From the NCBI GenBank assembly GCA_963779765.1, contig CAVZZP010000002.1, positions 1,178,001-1,242,000 of the forward strand: a stretch of 64,000 bases of DNA, given 5' to 3'. Shown here in pieces: positions 1 to 9,514 of the stretch. This DNA comes from Silicimonas sp963779765. GTDB lineage: Bacteria > Pseudomonadota > Alphaproteobacteria > Rhodobacterales > Rhodobacteraceae. Below the pieces are notes generated by a model. That model was given only the letters and a program-made list of their open reading frames with translations, had not been told where the DNA came from and did no database searches. How positions within the stretch are numbered: the first letter of the stretch is position 1; each line of letters opens with the position of its first letter. The position numbers were made by a program, and so were the translations under genes.

Positions 1-800
1 ACGATCCACGACGGCGAGGTCCATTCGGGTCGCGGTGGAATGACCTGAACGAGGCCCGGCACGTCGCCTGCCTCCCATCCCGACAGAAAGCCCATGCCGA
101 CGCCGAGGCGGATCGCCTCGATCATCGGGCCGAAGTCGGACGCGCGGAACACGATGCGCTCGGGCGGCACCGAGGTGACGAGCCAGCGCAGGAACGGCGC
201 GTTCGACGACAGGTTGTCCTGCGCCACGAAGTCGTGCCCCGCGAGGTCGTCGTCGGACACGGGTCGGCCACGGCGCTGGATGTAGCCTTCGGAGGCGTAG
301 AGGGCGACTTCCTTCGCAAGGAAAGGCTGGACCACGTTGTCGGGGTTTTCGGGCTTGCGGCCGGCGCGGATGGCGACGTGGGCCTCGCCATATTCGAGCC
401 GGAGGAGCTTTTCGCCGGTGATGTAGCGGACCAGCACTTCAGGGTGACGTTCGCGGAACCGAACCAGAAGCTCGGTGATGCGCTTCGACAGCGCCGGCAG
501 CGAGGTCACGACAAGCTCGCCCGAGACCGCGTCGCCCTGCCCCCGGATGCGATTGACTAGTTGCGAGAACTGGTCGTCCGTGGCCTGCGCGACCTGGAGA
601 AGGTCGCGCCCCGCCTCGGTCGCGCTGTAACCGCGCGCGTGGCGCTGGAACAATTTCACGCCGAGGCGCGCCTCGAGCAAGTCGATATGGCGGATGACCG
701 TGGCGTGGTGGACGCCAAGCGCATCGGCAGCGCCGCTGACCGTTCCGAGTCGGGCGACGTTGAAGGCGGTGCGTATTTCGTCCCACGTTCCTAGCGACAT
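1..800 (-). CDS. LysR-family transcriptional regulator (partial, 3' end outside window)
   Basis: Read on the minus strand, the frame is open from about position 821 to the window edge. The N-terminus (first ~65 residues) is a LysR winged helix-turn-helix: a segment like ARLGTVSGAADAL, then HHATVIRHIDLLE and KLFQRHARG. It is followed by a linker helix and a substrate-binding domain with the usual GELVVTSLPAL start and a late GVGMGFLSGWEA segment. About 266 residues are visible, so only the last few tens are missing. Two in-frame ATGs exist (800 and 821); 800 fits the family better. It is divergent from the stress-protein gene at 949, with about 150 bp between them that probably carries both promoters. 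LysR proteins often regulate a divergent neighbour, but the effector and target are not readable here. Confidence 0.9.
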   Translation of the reverse strand, partial: MSLGTWDEIRTAFNVARLGTVSGAADALGVHHATVIRHIDLLEARLGVKLFQRHARGYSATEAGRDLLQVAQATDDQFSQLVNRIRGQGDAVSGELVVTSLPALSKRITELLVRFRERHPEVLVRYITGEKLLRLEYGEAHVAIRAGRKPENPDNVVQPFLAKEVALYASEGYIQRRGRPVSDDDLAGHDFVAQDNLSSNAPFLRWLVTSVPPERIVFRASDFGPMIEAIRLGVGMGFLSGWEAGDVPGLVQVIPPRPEWTSPSWI

Positions 801-948
801 GGATGGGTTATGGTGCACCATCGCACGAAATGCGAGAGTCCATCGCGCAGGCGCGCGCGCTTCCGGCGTGCCCGCCCGTCTTGATCCAGAGCAATGCGCG
901 CCCGCCGTCGTCCGGCGCAGGATCAGCCCAACGCATGGAGGAACAGCT

Positions 949-1788
949 ATGAGCTACAAGACCCTCGTCACCGTGGTTCGCGAACCCGAACTCGACCGCA
1001 GCCATCTCGACGCCGCCCTCGCCTTCGCCGAGGCGCAGGATGCCCATCTGCATATACTGAGCCTCGGGATCGAGCACATCCCGCCGGAGGCCTTCTATGG
1101 CGGCACCACACCCATCGCGATCCAAGGCACCATCTCGGACGCCATCGAGGAGGCGACGGCCTCCGAAGCCTTCGCCAACGAGCAACTCAAGCGTTCAGGC
1201 GCGAGAGGCGACGTCCAGCGCGTCGTCGCGCAGATGGGCGCGGTGTCCCAGATCGTGGCGCAGAACGCGCAGCTTGCCGACCTCGTGATCCTGTCGAAGC
1301 CCTATGGCGAGGGTCGTAGCGGCGAGGATGTCGCGGTGCTGGAGGCGGCGCTGTTCTCGACGCGGACGCCTGTCCTCGTCCTGCCGCAGGGCAAGACGAT
1401 CGTCCCGGCGCCCAAGCGGGTGGTTGTGGCGTGGAACCAGTCGGGCGAGGCGCTGGCCGCGATCCGCGCCGCCCTTCCCATGATGCGCGAGGCCGATAGT
1501 GTCGAAATCCTGGTCATCGACCCGCCGCGTCATTCCGCCGGAACCGCGGACCCCGGTGCGCCCCTGGCCGAGATGCTGACCCGACACGGGATCGAGGTCA
1601 CGGTGTCAGTCGTGGCGCAGACGACGTCCAAGGTGTCGGACACCATCACGCGCCATGCCGCCGATCAGGGTGCCGACCTGGTCGTGATGGGTGCCTACGG
1701 TCATTCGCGCCTGCTGGAGGCGGTGCTGGGCGGGGCGACGCGCAACATGCTGGAAAACGCCGCCCTGCCCATGATCGTCGCTCACTGA
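949..1788 (+). CDS. Universal stress protein with two tandem UspA domains
   Basis: The protein has 279 residues and two UspA folds in tandem: residues about 1-150, and 155-279 starting at VVVAWNQSGEA. The second domain ends with the ATP-binding signature (VVMGAYGHSRLLE, then LGGATRNML); the first has a weaker version (LVILSKPYGEGR). The start is set by a GGAGGA ribosome binding site just upstream of the ATG at 949; an upstream in-frame start at 694 would run back through the promoter region and into the LysR gene, so it was not used. Tandem UspA proteins are cytoplasmic stress-survival factors that bind ATP. The last codons overlap the end of the convergent SIMPL gene by 7 bp. Confidence 0.9.
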   Translation: MSYKTLVTVVREPELDRSHLDAALAFAEAQDAHLHILSLGIEHIPPEAFYGGTTPIAIQGTISDAIEEATASEAFANEQLKRSGARGDVQRVVAQMGAVSQIVAQNAQLADLVILSKPYGEGRSGEDVAVLEAALFSTRTPVLVLPQGKTIVPAPKRVVVAWNQSGEALAAIRAALPMMREADSVEILVIDPPRHSAGTADPGAPLAEMLTRHGIEVTVSVVAQTTSKVSDTITRHAADQGADLVVMGAYGHSRLLEAVLGGATRNMLENAALPMIVAH

Positions 1789-2474
1789 GCGGCGATGGAG
1801 AACACAACCGTGACCGTCAAGACGGTCTCGATTTCGCCCCGCGCGATCGGGACATCAGAGGCTGCCATCCGCATCTCGGCCTGCGGATAAGGGAACGGCA
1901 TCGGGGGCATCGTGGCCTCGGAGATCGTGGTGATTTCTCCCAGGGAAACGCCAGCCGCTCCGGCAAGCAGTTCCGCCTTGGCGCGAGCGTCGGCGACGGC
2001 GGCGGTGCGGGCCTCGTCCTCGAGCGGACGCGGTTCGGCCACGCTGAACGACAGCCCGTTGACGGTGTTCGCGCCGGTCGTGACGAGCGTGTCCAGAAGC
2101 GCGCCGAGCGCGTCCAGATCGCGCACCCGGATCATCAGGTCGTTGTTCGCGATGTAGCCGGTGATGCGTGCGCCGTTCTGGTCGCTGTGGTCCCACCTGG
2201 GTTGCAGGTTGAGCGAGGAAGTCTGCACGTCGCGCGGCTCGATCCCGGCGGCGGTGACGGCGGCAAGCACGGCGGCGGCGGCTTCGCTGGCGGCCGACAT
2301 GGCCTCGCCCGCGGTCGCGGCTTCGCGCATGACGCCAAGGTTGATGACCGCCATGTCGGGCTCGGCCGCGATGCGACCTTCGCCGGTGACGACGATGGTG
2401 CGCGCTTCTTGCGCCGAAAGGGTCACGGGCAGCGCGGCAAGGCCGATGGTCAAGATCAGGGTGGCTAGACGCAT
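1782..2474 (-). CDS. SIMPL domain-containing secreted protein (DUF541)
   Basis: The protein has 230 residues. The first ~21 residues form a Sec signal peptide (hydrophobic core LATLILTIGLAALPV, cleavage near LSAQEA). The rest is the SIMPL/DUF541 fold: VVTGEGRIAAEPDMA at the start, SSLNLQPRW in the middle, and the typical VNGLSFSVAEP and DARAKAELLAGAAG segments later. Family members (BP26/OMP28-like) are periplasmic or outer-membrane associated and form channel-like oligomers; their job is not settled. It faces the convergent stress-protein gene and stands divergent from the large hybrid membrane protein at 2603. Confidence 0.9.
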   Translation of the reverse strand: MRLATLILTIGLAALPVTLSAQEARTIVVTGEGRIAAEPDMAVINLGVMREAATAGEAMSAASEAAAAVLAAVTAAGIEPRDVQTSSLNLQPRWDHSDQNGARITGYIANNDLMIRVRDLDALGALLDTLVTTGANTVNGLSFSVAEPRPLEDEARTAAVADARAKAELLAGAAGVSLGEITTISEATMPPMPFPYPQAEMRMAASDVPIARGEIETVLTVTVVFSIAAQ

Positions 2475-2602
2475 GTGGGAATCTCCAAAAGGGGAACAAC
2501 TCTGAGGTCAGAACCTAATCCTCGCGCCGCGTCGGCGCATCCCCGCAAATTGGCGGCGCTCCAGACGTGACGACCTCCCGGAGCCATGCTATCTCCTCGT
2601 TC

Positions 2603-5515
2603 ATGACGAGCCGCTGGGGTTACGATCTTGATATGTCCGCCATCCGGCTCATGCGCCGGGACGGCAAGACGTGGCGGGAGATCGGGGCGGTCAAGATCGA
2701 CGGTCCGGACATCGAGGACCGGCTTTTCGCCATGTCCGCGCACATGGACGACCCGTCAGATCCTGTGATGCTATTCCTGCCGCGCGACCAGATCCTTTAC
2801 ATGGACGTCGACATCAGCACGGAGGATTCGGTCGAGGTCGACATCCACCGCGCCTTGGACGGTCGGACGCCCTATGTCCTCGACGAACTCGAGATCGACT
2901 GGGAGATGACGGCCCCCGGACAGGCCCGCGTCGCGGCCATCGCCCTGGAAACACTGGACGAGGCGGCCGCCTTCGCCGAGGCGCGCGGCCTGAGCATCGC
3001 CGGGTACTCGTCTCTGGCCGCACGGTCCGATTTCCCCCGGCCGCCGGACTTCGGTCGGCCGAACATGATGGACGACCTCGACGAACCGCTCACGGTGCCC
3101 GTGGTAGTCGATGACGTCCCGCCTGGGGCGGGCGACCCCGAGGAGACTGTCGAGACGGCATCCGACGAGGCGGTGGAGGTTGCGACCGACACCGTGGCAC
3201 CTGCCGTGGAAGACGCCATTGCGGAGGTGGAGGTCACCTATGTCGCGGTCGCCTCGGCGGAGGTTCCGGCTGCGGCCGTCGAGGACAGCGTTCCCGACGA
3301 AACAGAGCAGGACGAGACCGCAGAGGATGCGGCCAACAAGGTCGATCAAGAAGCGGTGTCGGAGACCGAGACGGTCGCGGACGACGAACCGGTGGACGAA
3401 CCGGCAGCGATGGCGGACGAGGGTCTCGAGACCTCCGCCGGCACGGACGCCGATGGCGAGACTGACGACACCGAGCAGGCTGACGAAGAGAGCGAGACGG
3501 AGGACGAAGACGACAAGACCTCGACGTCCCCCGACGTCGTCACGTCGCGCCTGATCCTCACGGATGTCGCCGAAGATGACGACACCGCGACTGCCGACGA
3601 CGACGCGGCGGAACCCGTCGTCTCTTACAATTTTCACACGAAGCGCGAGACGTCGCGGCCGCCTTCGACGCCGGTGTCGTTCTCTCCCGACGCGATCGGG
3701 GAACCCGTTCTCAAGGTCGACGATCCGAGGCCGGTGATGACGGTGAGGCCGCGCAGCCTGGCTCCGCTCGACCCCGGTGTGCCGGTAAGCGGGCCGAAGG
3801 CTCCGCCGCGCGTCCGGACGGATATCGCAGCGGGGACGATGCGGCGCCAGGTGGCGAGCCTGACGCCTCCCGCGGCGGCGTCGGTTCGTGCGGCACCGCG
3901 TGCGGGCGGTACGATCCGGACGCTGGCGGTGTTGGCCGTGGCCTTCATCCTTACCATCGGGATCGCCACGCTGGTGTGGTCGCTGCTGCCGCTGCGCCCG
4001 GGCGAAGCGACGGTTCCGACGGTGCCGCGCCCTGTGGCGACCGATCTGGGGGCGGTCACGCAAGTCGAGCCGGAGCAGCAGGCGGCGTTGGTGCCGGAAC
4101 CGGCCGAGGAGCCTGTCGTGGACGCGGCGCCGACCGTAGCGGCGACCGATCCCGTAACGCCGACCGCGCCGGAAGAGAGGTCTGCGGGCACGGCTGCTGC
4201 GGTGCCGGATGCGGCGGTCGAAAATACCGAGACGGCAGCGCTGGCCCCTGCCCCGGCAGAGGATGCCGGGCCCTCCGTCGATACGGCACCCGTCGCCGCG
4301 CCGGTGCCGGATCTGCCTGTGCCCTCGGTCGAGACGACCGTGACGGATGCGCCGTCTGTGACGGTGGAGGAGTCGGAACCCACTGAATTGGCGGCGCTTT
4401 CCCATCCCGTGACGGCATCCGCGCCGAAGCTGACGAAGCTGCTGCGATCAGGCGAGGGGCGTCCGCTTTATGATCCGCAGCCGCCGTTCGCGGTGGCGCC
4501 CGACGGTCTGTCGGCGATCATGACGGCGGCGCCGTTCCCGGGGCCCGACACGGACGACGACATCGCCGAGACGACGAACGACATCTATATCGCGTCGATC
4601 GAGCCGAGCGATCTGGCGTTCGACGCCATCGCCCTGCCCGCTCCGGGCGGGCTTTCGGGCGACAGGGTACCGGCGGTGGAGGCCACTCCGCCGCCTCCGG
4701 CCGAGCCGGAGACCGACGTCGCGGCGGCGCCTGCTGCGGCGCAGGACGACCTCGACGCCAGTCTGCGCGCGGCCATCGACGCGGCCGCCGAATTGGCGCT
4801 GGCGGAAGCGGACCCGGCTATTGAGGCAGAGGCCGAAGCGGTCGACGAACCCGGGCTTCCGGCGCTGACCGCTTTTGCGCAGGGCCTGCCCGAGCGACTT
4901 CCGAGAGGACGGCCGGGCGGGTTCGTCGAGGAGATAGAGCGCCAGCAATTCAATGGGTTGACGCGTTCAGAGCTGGAGGGCCGTCGGCCGTCGGAGCGGC
5001 CTGAATCGGAGCAGGACGTGGCCTTGCGGGAGCAGGACGCAAGCGCGGAGGCGAGCGCTTTGGCGGTGCCGACGTCACTGTCGCCACGCGGTCGTCCCGA
5101 CGCGTTCGAAGCCGTGGTGAGCGCGGCTCTGGTGCGGCAGGAAGCGGCGCGGTTGACTGCGTCTCTGGACTTCGAGACGCCGAACACGAGCGACGCCATC
5201 GAAGCCGCGCTGGAGCAGGACATCGAGCCCGAGCCGAGGGCGCAGGACACGCCGCGGCTGGCCATTCCGTCGAACGCCTCGGTGTCGCGGACGGCGACCA
5301 TCGAGGATGCGATCCGGCTGAACGCCTTGAATTTGGTGGGGGTTTACGGAACTCCGGCCGACCGCAGGGCGCTGATCCGGCTGCCTTCGGGGCGCTATGT
5401 GAAGGTGAAGGTCGGCGACAGGTTCGACGGCGGAACCGTGGCGCAGATCACCGATACGCAGCTTCACTACCGGAAGGGCAACCAGACGGTTTCCCTGAGC
5501 CTGCCGCGCGGCTGA
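2603..5515 (+). CDS. Large single-pass membrane protein with GspL/PilM-like N-terminus and PilP/GspC-like C-terminus
   Basis: About 970 residues. The first ~135 residues (WGYDLDMSAIRLMRR, MLFLPRDQILYMDVDI, VAAIALETLDEA, RGLSIAGYSS) resemble the cytoplasmic part of GspL/PilM-type proteins. Residues ~170-340 are very acidic and Glu/Asp/Thr-rich with no predicted fold. One transmembrane helix lies at ~437-462 (TLAVLAVAFILTIGIATLVW), so the N-terminus should be cytoplasmic. A long Ala/Pro/Glu-rich periplasmic linker follows. The last ~65 residues (LVGVYGTPADRRALIRLPSG, KVKVGDRFDGG) look like the PilP/GspC homology region. No other pilus or secretion gene is nearby. The start is uncertain: GTG 2567, ATG 2603 and ATG 2633 are all in frame and none has a good ribosome binding site. 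The domain assignment is by eye and is an inference. Confidence 0.75.
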   Translation: MTSRWGYDLDMSAIRLMRRDGKTWREIGAVKIDGPDIEDRLFAMSAHMDDPSDPVMLFLPRDQILYMDVDISTEDSVEVDIHRALDGRTPYVLDELEIDWEMTAPGQARVAAIALETLDEAAAFAEARGLSIAGYSSLAARSDFPRPPDFGRPNMMDDLDEPLTVPVVVDDVPPGAGDPEETVETASDEAVEVATDTVAPAVEDAIAEVEVTYVAVASAEVPAAAVEDSVPDETEQDETAEDAANKVDQEAVSETETVADDEPVDEPAAMADEGLETSAGTDADGETDDTEQADEESETEDEDDKTSTSPDVVTSRLILTDVAEDDDTATADDDAAEPVVSYNFHTKRETSRPPSTPVSFSPDAIGEPVLKVDDPRPVMTVRPRSLAPLDPGVPVSGPKAPPRVRTDIAAGTMRRQVASLTPPAAASVRAAPRAGGTIRTLAVLAVAFILTIGIATLVWSLLPLRPGEATVPTVPRPVATDLGAVTQVEPEQQAALVPEPAEEPVVDAAPTVAATDPVTPTAPEERSAGTAAAVPDAAVENTETAALAPAPAEDAGPSVDTAPVAAPVPDLPVPSVETTVTDAPSVTVEESEPTELAALSHPVTASAPKLTKLLRSGEGRPLYDPQPPFAVAPDGLSAIMTAAPFPGPDTDDDIAETTNDIYIASIEPSDLAFDAIALPAPGGLSGDRVPAVEATPPPPAEPETDVAAAPAAAQDDLDASLRAAIDAAAELALAEADPAIEAEAEAVDEPGLPALTAFAQGLPERLPRGRPGGFVEEIERQQFNGLTRSELEGRRPSERPESEQDVALREQDASAEASALAVPTSLSPRGRPDAFEAVVSAALVRQEAARLTASLDFETPNTSDAIEAALEQDIEPEPRAQDTPRLAIPSNASVSRTATIEDAIRLNALNLVGVYGTPADRRALIRLPSGRYVKVKVGDRFDGGTVAQITDTQLHYRKGNQTVSLSLPRG

Positions 5516-5597
5516 CGTGCGACCGTAAACGAGGTCGTGACGCGACGTGCGGTGGTGGCTGAGACGGTCCGCAATCTTTCTTCAACGCCGTTAAGAA

Positions 5598-5625
5598 ACA
5601 GGCCGATCCGTGAGAATCGGCCTGT
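5598..5625. terminator. Hairpin between two convergent genes, probable bidirectional terminator
   Basis: A perfect 10-bp stem (ACAGGCCGAT pairing with ATCGGCCTGT) with an 8-nt loop lies between the end of the large membrane protein gene (5515) and the end of hppD (5701). On the minus strand it is followed by TTTCTTAA, so it best serves hppD; on the plus strand there is no T run. Confidence 0.65.
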
Positions 5626-5700
5626 CGGCATAGCGTATGCAACGCGTCGGCATTGTGTATGGCACCTTGTCTGCCGAAGGCGCGGGTTAACAGGCCGCGC

Positions 5701-6804
<1,104 letters not shown>

Positions 6805-6936
6805 GGCGGTCTCTCCTGTTCGCTGTTGCCTATAAGATAGTCGCTACAGCGCGCGAGTTCCGCGCATTCTGGGCCTGGAGGCTATACTGTTTGCGTGAAA
6901 ATTGCATTTGGCGCCCCGTCAGCGCATAATGTCCGC

Positions 6937-7398
6937 ATGGCCAGTCTTGACGACACCGATTACAGGCTTCTGACGGCGCTTCAGCGCGATGCACATCTGA
7001 CGTCCGAAAAGCTGGGCGAGGCGCTGAACCTGTCCGCCAGCCAGGTCGGGCGGCGGCGGCAGCGTTTGGAAGCCGAAGGCTATATCGAAGGTTATCGCGC
7101 GCGGCTTGCGCCGCTGAAGCTGGGCCTTCAGGTGCAGGCCTTCGTCTCGGTGCAGATGGCGACCCACGCGCCCGACCAGGTGAAGACCTTCGTTCGTATC
7201 GTCGAAACGCGCCCCGAGATCACGAGCGCGTGGACATTGACCGGCGAGGCCGATTATCTTCTTCGCGTGTACTGCGAGGATCTCGCGGCGCTCAACATCC
7301 TGATCCATCAGGTCCTGCTTCCGCATCCGGCCGTGGCGCGTGTCCAGAGCCAGATCGTGATGGACCAATTGAAGGCAGACGGCCCTCTGCCGCTGTAA
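6937..7398 (+). CDS. Lrp/AsnC-family transcriptional regulator
   Basis: The protein has 153 residues from the ATG at 6937; a GTG at 6895 is in frame but would add residues that do not fit the family. Residues 1-60 are the AsnC-type helix-turn-helix (DDTDYRLLTALQRDAHLTSEKLGEALNLS, then SQVGRRRQRLEAEGYI). Residues ~65-150 are the RAM effector-binding domain (QAFVSVQMATH, SAWTLTGEADYLLRVYCEDL). It is divergent from hppD, so a role in controlling tyrosine degradation, perhaps with an aromatic amino acid as effector, is a reasonable inference from position. The antiporter gene begins 10 bp downstream, so the two may be co-transcribed. Confidence 0.93.
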   Translation: MASLDDTDYRLLTALQRDAHLTSEKLGEALNLSASQVGRRRQRLEAEGYIEGYRARLAPLKLGLQVQAFVSVQMATHAPDQVKTFVRIVETRPEITSAWTLTGEADYLLRVYCEDLAALNILIHQVLLPHPAVARVQSQIVMDQLKADGPLPL

Positions 7399-7408
7399 CG
7401 AGGACGAC

Positions 7409-9409
7409 ATGGAAGGCTTTCTGTTCGAAGCCGCCGTCTATCTTCTGGCGGCCGTGATCGCGGTGCCCCTGTCGGTTCGGCTGGGGCTGGGATCGGTGCT
7501 GGGATACCTTCTGGCGGGCATCGTGATCGGGCCGATCCTGGGCTATGCGGGCGAGGCCGAAGACCTTCAGCATTTCGCGGAATTCGGCGTCGTGCTGATG
7601 CTGTTCCTGATCGGGCTCGAGCTGACGCCGCGGGCGCTTTGGGACATGCGGCACCGGCTGATCGGGCTGGGCGGGATGCAGATCGTGCTGACCGCCGGGC
7701 TGGTGACGGGGATCTGCTGGTGGGGGTTTTCCTATCCCTGGCAGACGGCGCTGGCCGTCGGCATGATCCTGTCGCTGTCGTCGACCGCCATCGTGCTTCA
7801 GACCCTGAACGAGAAGCGGCTGATGCAGACGCCGGGCGGACGGTCCACGTTCTCGGTCCTTCTGACGCAGGACATCGCGGTGATCCCGATGCTGGCGGTG
7901 CTGCCGCTTCTGGCGGTGGGATCGGGCATGGCCTTCGGCCCGGACGGGTCGATCCAGCGGCCGGGCGACAGCGCTGCCGCCGGCCACGGGGCCGAGGGCG
8001 CGGGCGGGGCCGAGCAGACGGCCGAGGCGGCGAAGGCCTTTATCGAGTCGCTGCCCGCCTGGGGCGTGACGCTGGCGACGTTCGGCGCGGTCGCGGTTGT
8101 GATCCTGTTCGGGATGTATGCGACGCGGCCCCTGTTCCGGTTCGTCCACTGGGCACGGCTGCGGGAGCTTTATACCGCCTTCGCCCTGCTTCTGGTCCTG
8201 GGCATCGCCTTCGTGATGCAGCTTGTCGGACTGTCGCCCGCCCTGGGAACGTTTCTCGCCGGCGTGGTGCTGGCCAACTCGGAGTTCCGGCACGAGCTGG
8301 AAAGCGACATCGAGCCCTTCAAGGGACTGCTGCTGGGGCTGTTCTTCATCACGGTGGGGGCGGGGATCAACTTCGGGCTGCTGTGGCGGGACCCGTTGCA
8401 GATCGTGCTGCTGACGCTTCTCTTGATGCTGACGAAGGGGCTGGTGCTGTGGCTTCTGGCGGTCGTCTTCCGGCTGAAGGGGCGGAACCGCTGGCTGTTC
8501 ACGCTGGGGCTGGCGCAGGCGGGCGAGTTCGGGTTCGTGCTGGTGTCGTTCTCGTCTCAGCTGGGCGTGCTGTCGGCGGACCAGAGCGGGCGGATCCTGC
8601 TGGTGGTCGCGCTGTCGATGCTGCTGACGCCCCTGTTCTTCATCGCCTACGAAAAGCTTCAGCACCGGATGGCGGGGGACGGGGTGGACCCGCGCGAGCC
8701 CGACACCATCGACGAGCAGCAGAAGGTCATCATCGCGGGGACCGGGCGGTTCGGGCAGATCGTCAACCGGCTGATCATGCTGGCGGGGATGCGGGCCGTC
8801 GTGCTGGACAACAACCTCGAGGCGATCGACACGATGCGGCAGTTCGGGGTGAAGGGGTTCTTCGGCGACCCGACGCGGCCCGAGCTGCTGCATGCGGCGG
8901 GGCTGAAGGACGCGCGGGTACTGGTGGTGGCGCTGGACGACAAGGAGGCGGCTCTGCGGCTGGTGCGATACGCCCGGCAGCAGAGGCCCGACCTGCACAT
9001 CGTCGCGCGGGCGCATGACCGGGTGCATGTCTACGAGCTGGTGCAGGCCGGCGCCGACAAGCAGGTGCGCGAGGTGTTCGACAGTTCCCTGCGCGCGGGT
9101 CGGTACGTGCTGGAGGAGATGGGGCTGACCGACATGGAAGCGGCTCGGATCGAGCATTTCTTCTTCCGCAAGGACCGCGAGGCGCTGCGCGAGCTGGCGG
9201 CGCTGTGGAAGCCCGGCGTGCCGGTCAGCAAGAACCCGGCCTATGTCGCGCGGTCGCGGGAGCTGAACTCGGAGCTGGAGGCGGCGCTGGTGGAGCATCT
9301 GGACCAGGCGCTGGGACCGGTGAGCGAGCTGGAGATGCGACCCCGGATGCGGCCCTTCTCGACGCCCGCCGCGCATCCGGTCGAGACCGAACAGGGGACC
9401 GCCACCTGA
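7409..9409 (+). CDS. CPA2-family monovalent cation:proton antiporter (KefB/KefC/YbaL type)
   Basis: The protein has 666 residues. The first ~415 form a hydrophobic Na+/H+ exchanger domain of about 12-13 helices; typical segments are LGSVLGYLLAGIVIGP, LMLFLIGLEL and LGTFLAGVVLANSEFRHELE. A TrkA-N (RCK) nucleotide-binding domain follows near residue 440 (VIIAGTGRFGQIV, then VVLDNN), with the tail ending about 100 residues later. A Gly/Ala/Glu-rich insert at ~190-212 is unusual but in frame. Family members exchange potassium or sodium for protons and are gated by nucleotide or glutathione adducts; no KefF/KefG partner is next to it. It starts 10 bp after the Lrp-type gene. Confidence 0.93.
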   Translation: MEGFLFEAAVYLLAAVIAVPLSVRLGLGSVLGYLLAGIVIGPILGYAGEAEDLQHFAEFGVVLMLFLIGLELTPRALWDMRHRLIGLGGMQIVLTAGLVTGICWWGFSYPWQTALAVGMILSLSSTAIVLQTLNEKRLMQTPGGRSTFSVLLTQDIAVIPMLAVLPLLAVGSGMAFGPDGSIQRPGDSAAAGHGAEGAGGAEQTAEAAKAFIESLPAWGVTLATFGAVAVVILFGMYATRPLFRFVHWARLRELYTAFALLLVLGIAFVMQLVGLSPALGTFLAGVVLANSEFRHELESDIEPFKGLLLGLFFITVGAGINFGLLWRDPLQIVLLTLLLMLTKGLVLWLLAVVFRLKGRNRWLFTLGLAQAGEFGFVLVSFSSQLGVLSADQSGRILLVVALSMLLTPLFFIAYEKLQHRMAGDGVDPREPDTIDEQQKVIIAGTGRFGQIVNRLIMLAGMRAVVLDNNLEAIDTMRQFGVKGFFGDPTRPELLHAAGLKDARVLVVALDDKEAALRLVRYARQQRPDLHIVARAHDRVHVYELVQAGADKQVREVFDSSLRAGRYVLEEMGLTDMEAARIEHFFFRKDREALRELAALWKPGVPVSKNPAYVARSRELNSELEAALVEHLDQALGPVSELEMRPRMRPFSTPAAHPVETEQGTAT

Positions 9410-9453
9410 GCGGCGGGGCGGCGGGAGTTCACCGAAACGTGGTCTCGCGCCCT

Positions 9454-9473
9454 GTCCCTTCAGCGGAAGGGAC
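9454..9473 (+). terminator. Short hairpin after the antiporter gene
   Basis: An 8-bp perfect stem (GTCCCTTC / GAAGGGAC) with loop AGCG lies between the antiporter stop (9409) and tamA (9515), followed by TATATCAT. It may be a weak terminator; it could equally be a protein-binding palindrome upstream of tamA. Confidence 0.4.
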
Positions 9474-9514
9474 TATATCATCGGGTCGGGCAGGCAAATC
9501 CGGGAGGGGCGGCA

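Noticed and set aside
7292..9376. 694-residue minus-strand frame opposite the antiporter
   Set aside because: Gln/Arg/His-rich antisense shadow of the antiporter gene; no motif.
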